From positions 3,038,001-3,102,000 of the forward strand of contig NZ_CP012266.1 in NCBI RefSeq assembly GCF_001277235.1: 64,000 bases of DNA. Direction: 5' to 3'. Every line of letters starts with the position of its first letter. Within the stretch, counting starts at the first letter, position 1. Of the stretch, positions 63,507 to 64,000 are shown one piece after another. The notes below the pieces were generated by a model. It made no database searches. It worked only from the letters and a program-made list of their open reading frames with translations, and was not told the origin of the DNA. The translations under genes and the position numbers were made by a program. This stretch comes from Cronobacter dublinensis subsp. dublinensis LMG 23823 (GTDB lineage: Bacteria > Pseudomonadota > Gammaproteobacteria > Enterobacterales > Enterobacteriaceae).

Positions 63507-64000
63507 ATGTCGCCCATCGAAAAATCCAGCAAGCTCGACAATGTCTGTTATGACATCCGCGGCCCGGTGCTTAAAGAGGCCAAACGCATTGAAGAAGAAG
63601 GCCAAAAAGTTCTTAAGCTGAATATCGGCAACCCTGCGCCGTTCGGTTTTGACGCGCCTGATGAAATCCTGGTGGATGTTATCCGCAACCTGCCTACCGC
63701 GCAGGGCTATTGCGATTCCAAAGGCCTCTACACCGCGCGCAAAGCCATCATGCAGCACTACCAGGCGCGCGACATGCGCGACGTCACCGTTGAAGATATC
63801 TATATTGGCAACGGCGTCTCCGAGCTTATCGTGCAGGCGATGCAGGCCCTGCTAAACACAGGCGACGAAATGCTGGTCCCTGCGCCGGACTATCCGCTCT
63901 GGACGGCAGCGGTGTCACTCTCCGGCGGCAAAGCGGTACACTATCTGTGTGATGAATCCTCCGACTGGTTTCCGGATCTCGACGATATTCGCGCCAAAAT
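63507..64000 (+). CDS. alaA: AlaA, glutamate-pyruvate aminotransferase (partial, C-terminus outside window)
   Basis: PLP-dependent alanine transaminase (formerly YfbQ). The first 164 residues are present (E. coli about 405); the catalytic lysine lies beyond the edge. Fold-type I motifs are visible: LNIGNPAPFGF (near 38-48), QGYCDSKGLYTARKAI and GNGVSELIVQAMQALL, plus the substrate-binding region PAPDYPLW. The start MSPIEKSSKL matches the E. coli N-terminus. Confidence 0.95.
   Translation, partial: MSPIEKSSKLDNVCYDIRGPVLKEAKRIEEEGQKVLKLNIGNPAPFGFDAPDEILVDVIRNLPTAQGYCDSKGLYTARKAIMQHYQARDMRDVTVEDIYIGNGVSELIVQAMQALLNTGDEMLVPAPDYPLWTAAVSLSGGKAVHYLCDESSDWFPDLDDIRAK

Noticed and set aside
1..64000. 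Defence island, prophage, integrative element or CRISPR array
   Set aside because: All genes belong to conserved enterobacterial core or common accessory families; no integrase, tRNA-associated repeats, phage genes or spaced direct repeats are visible.

Overview
The window is a 64 kb piece of the core chromosome of a member of the Enterobacteriaceae. The proteins are nearly collinear and almost equal in length with their Escherichia coli and Salmonella counterparts (RcsD 890 aa, NrdA 761, NrdB 376, NuoG 908, MenB 285). Base composition is clearly higher in GC than E. coli. The content and order (nor genes beside yojI, a tct citrate locus before the men operon, gyrA directly beside rcsC) point to Cronobacter or a close relative; the genus is an inference. 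I see no phage, insertion sequence, integrase, tRNA, rRNA or CRISPR array, and no gene of wholly unknown type.

Region 1 (1-11187) holds stress-response and envelope genes. Divergent norVW/norR detoxify nitric oxide, with a sigma54 promoter and three perfect NorR sites between them. They are followed by a SulP anion transporter, the YojI ABC exporter, the ada-alkB alkylation-repair operon (Ada box overlapping the apbE stop codon), the flavin transferase ApbE and the porin OmpC. Region 2 (11188-18357) carries the antisense RNA micF and the Rcs phosphorelay rcsD-rcsB with convergent rcsC. Region 3 (18483-26262) contains gyrA, ubiG and the class Ia ribonucleotide reductase operon nrdA-nrdB-yfaE, headed by paired NrdR boxes and inverted DnaA boxes.

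Region 4 (26335-36969) has glpTQ without the usual divergent glpABC, then yfaY, yfaZ, the TctDE two-component system divergent from the tctCBA tricarboxylate transporter, and a DUF2238 membrane protein. The tct block occupies the place where E. coli and Salmonella carry ais-arn. Region 5 (36946-45882) is the menaquinone operon menF-D-H-B-C-E, with elaB, elaA and rnz. Region 6 (45937-61000) is the complete 13-gene nuo operon for NADH:quinone oxidoreductase, including a fused nuoCD. LrhA, the LysR regulator, follows, and the window ends inside alaA. The men and nuo blocks are functionally linked because menaquinone is an electron acceptor of complex I under low oxygen.

No new multi-gene system was found. 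The points most worth a second look are regulatory or structural: the exact NorR/sigma54 arrangement, the Ada box inside apbE, the nrdA leader, the hairpin plus repeats between nrdA and nrdB, a palindrome in the menF leader, and the locus differences at glpABC and arn.
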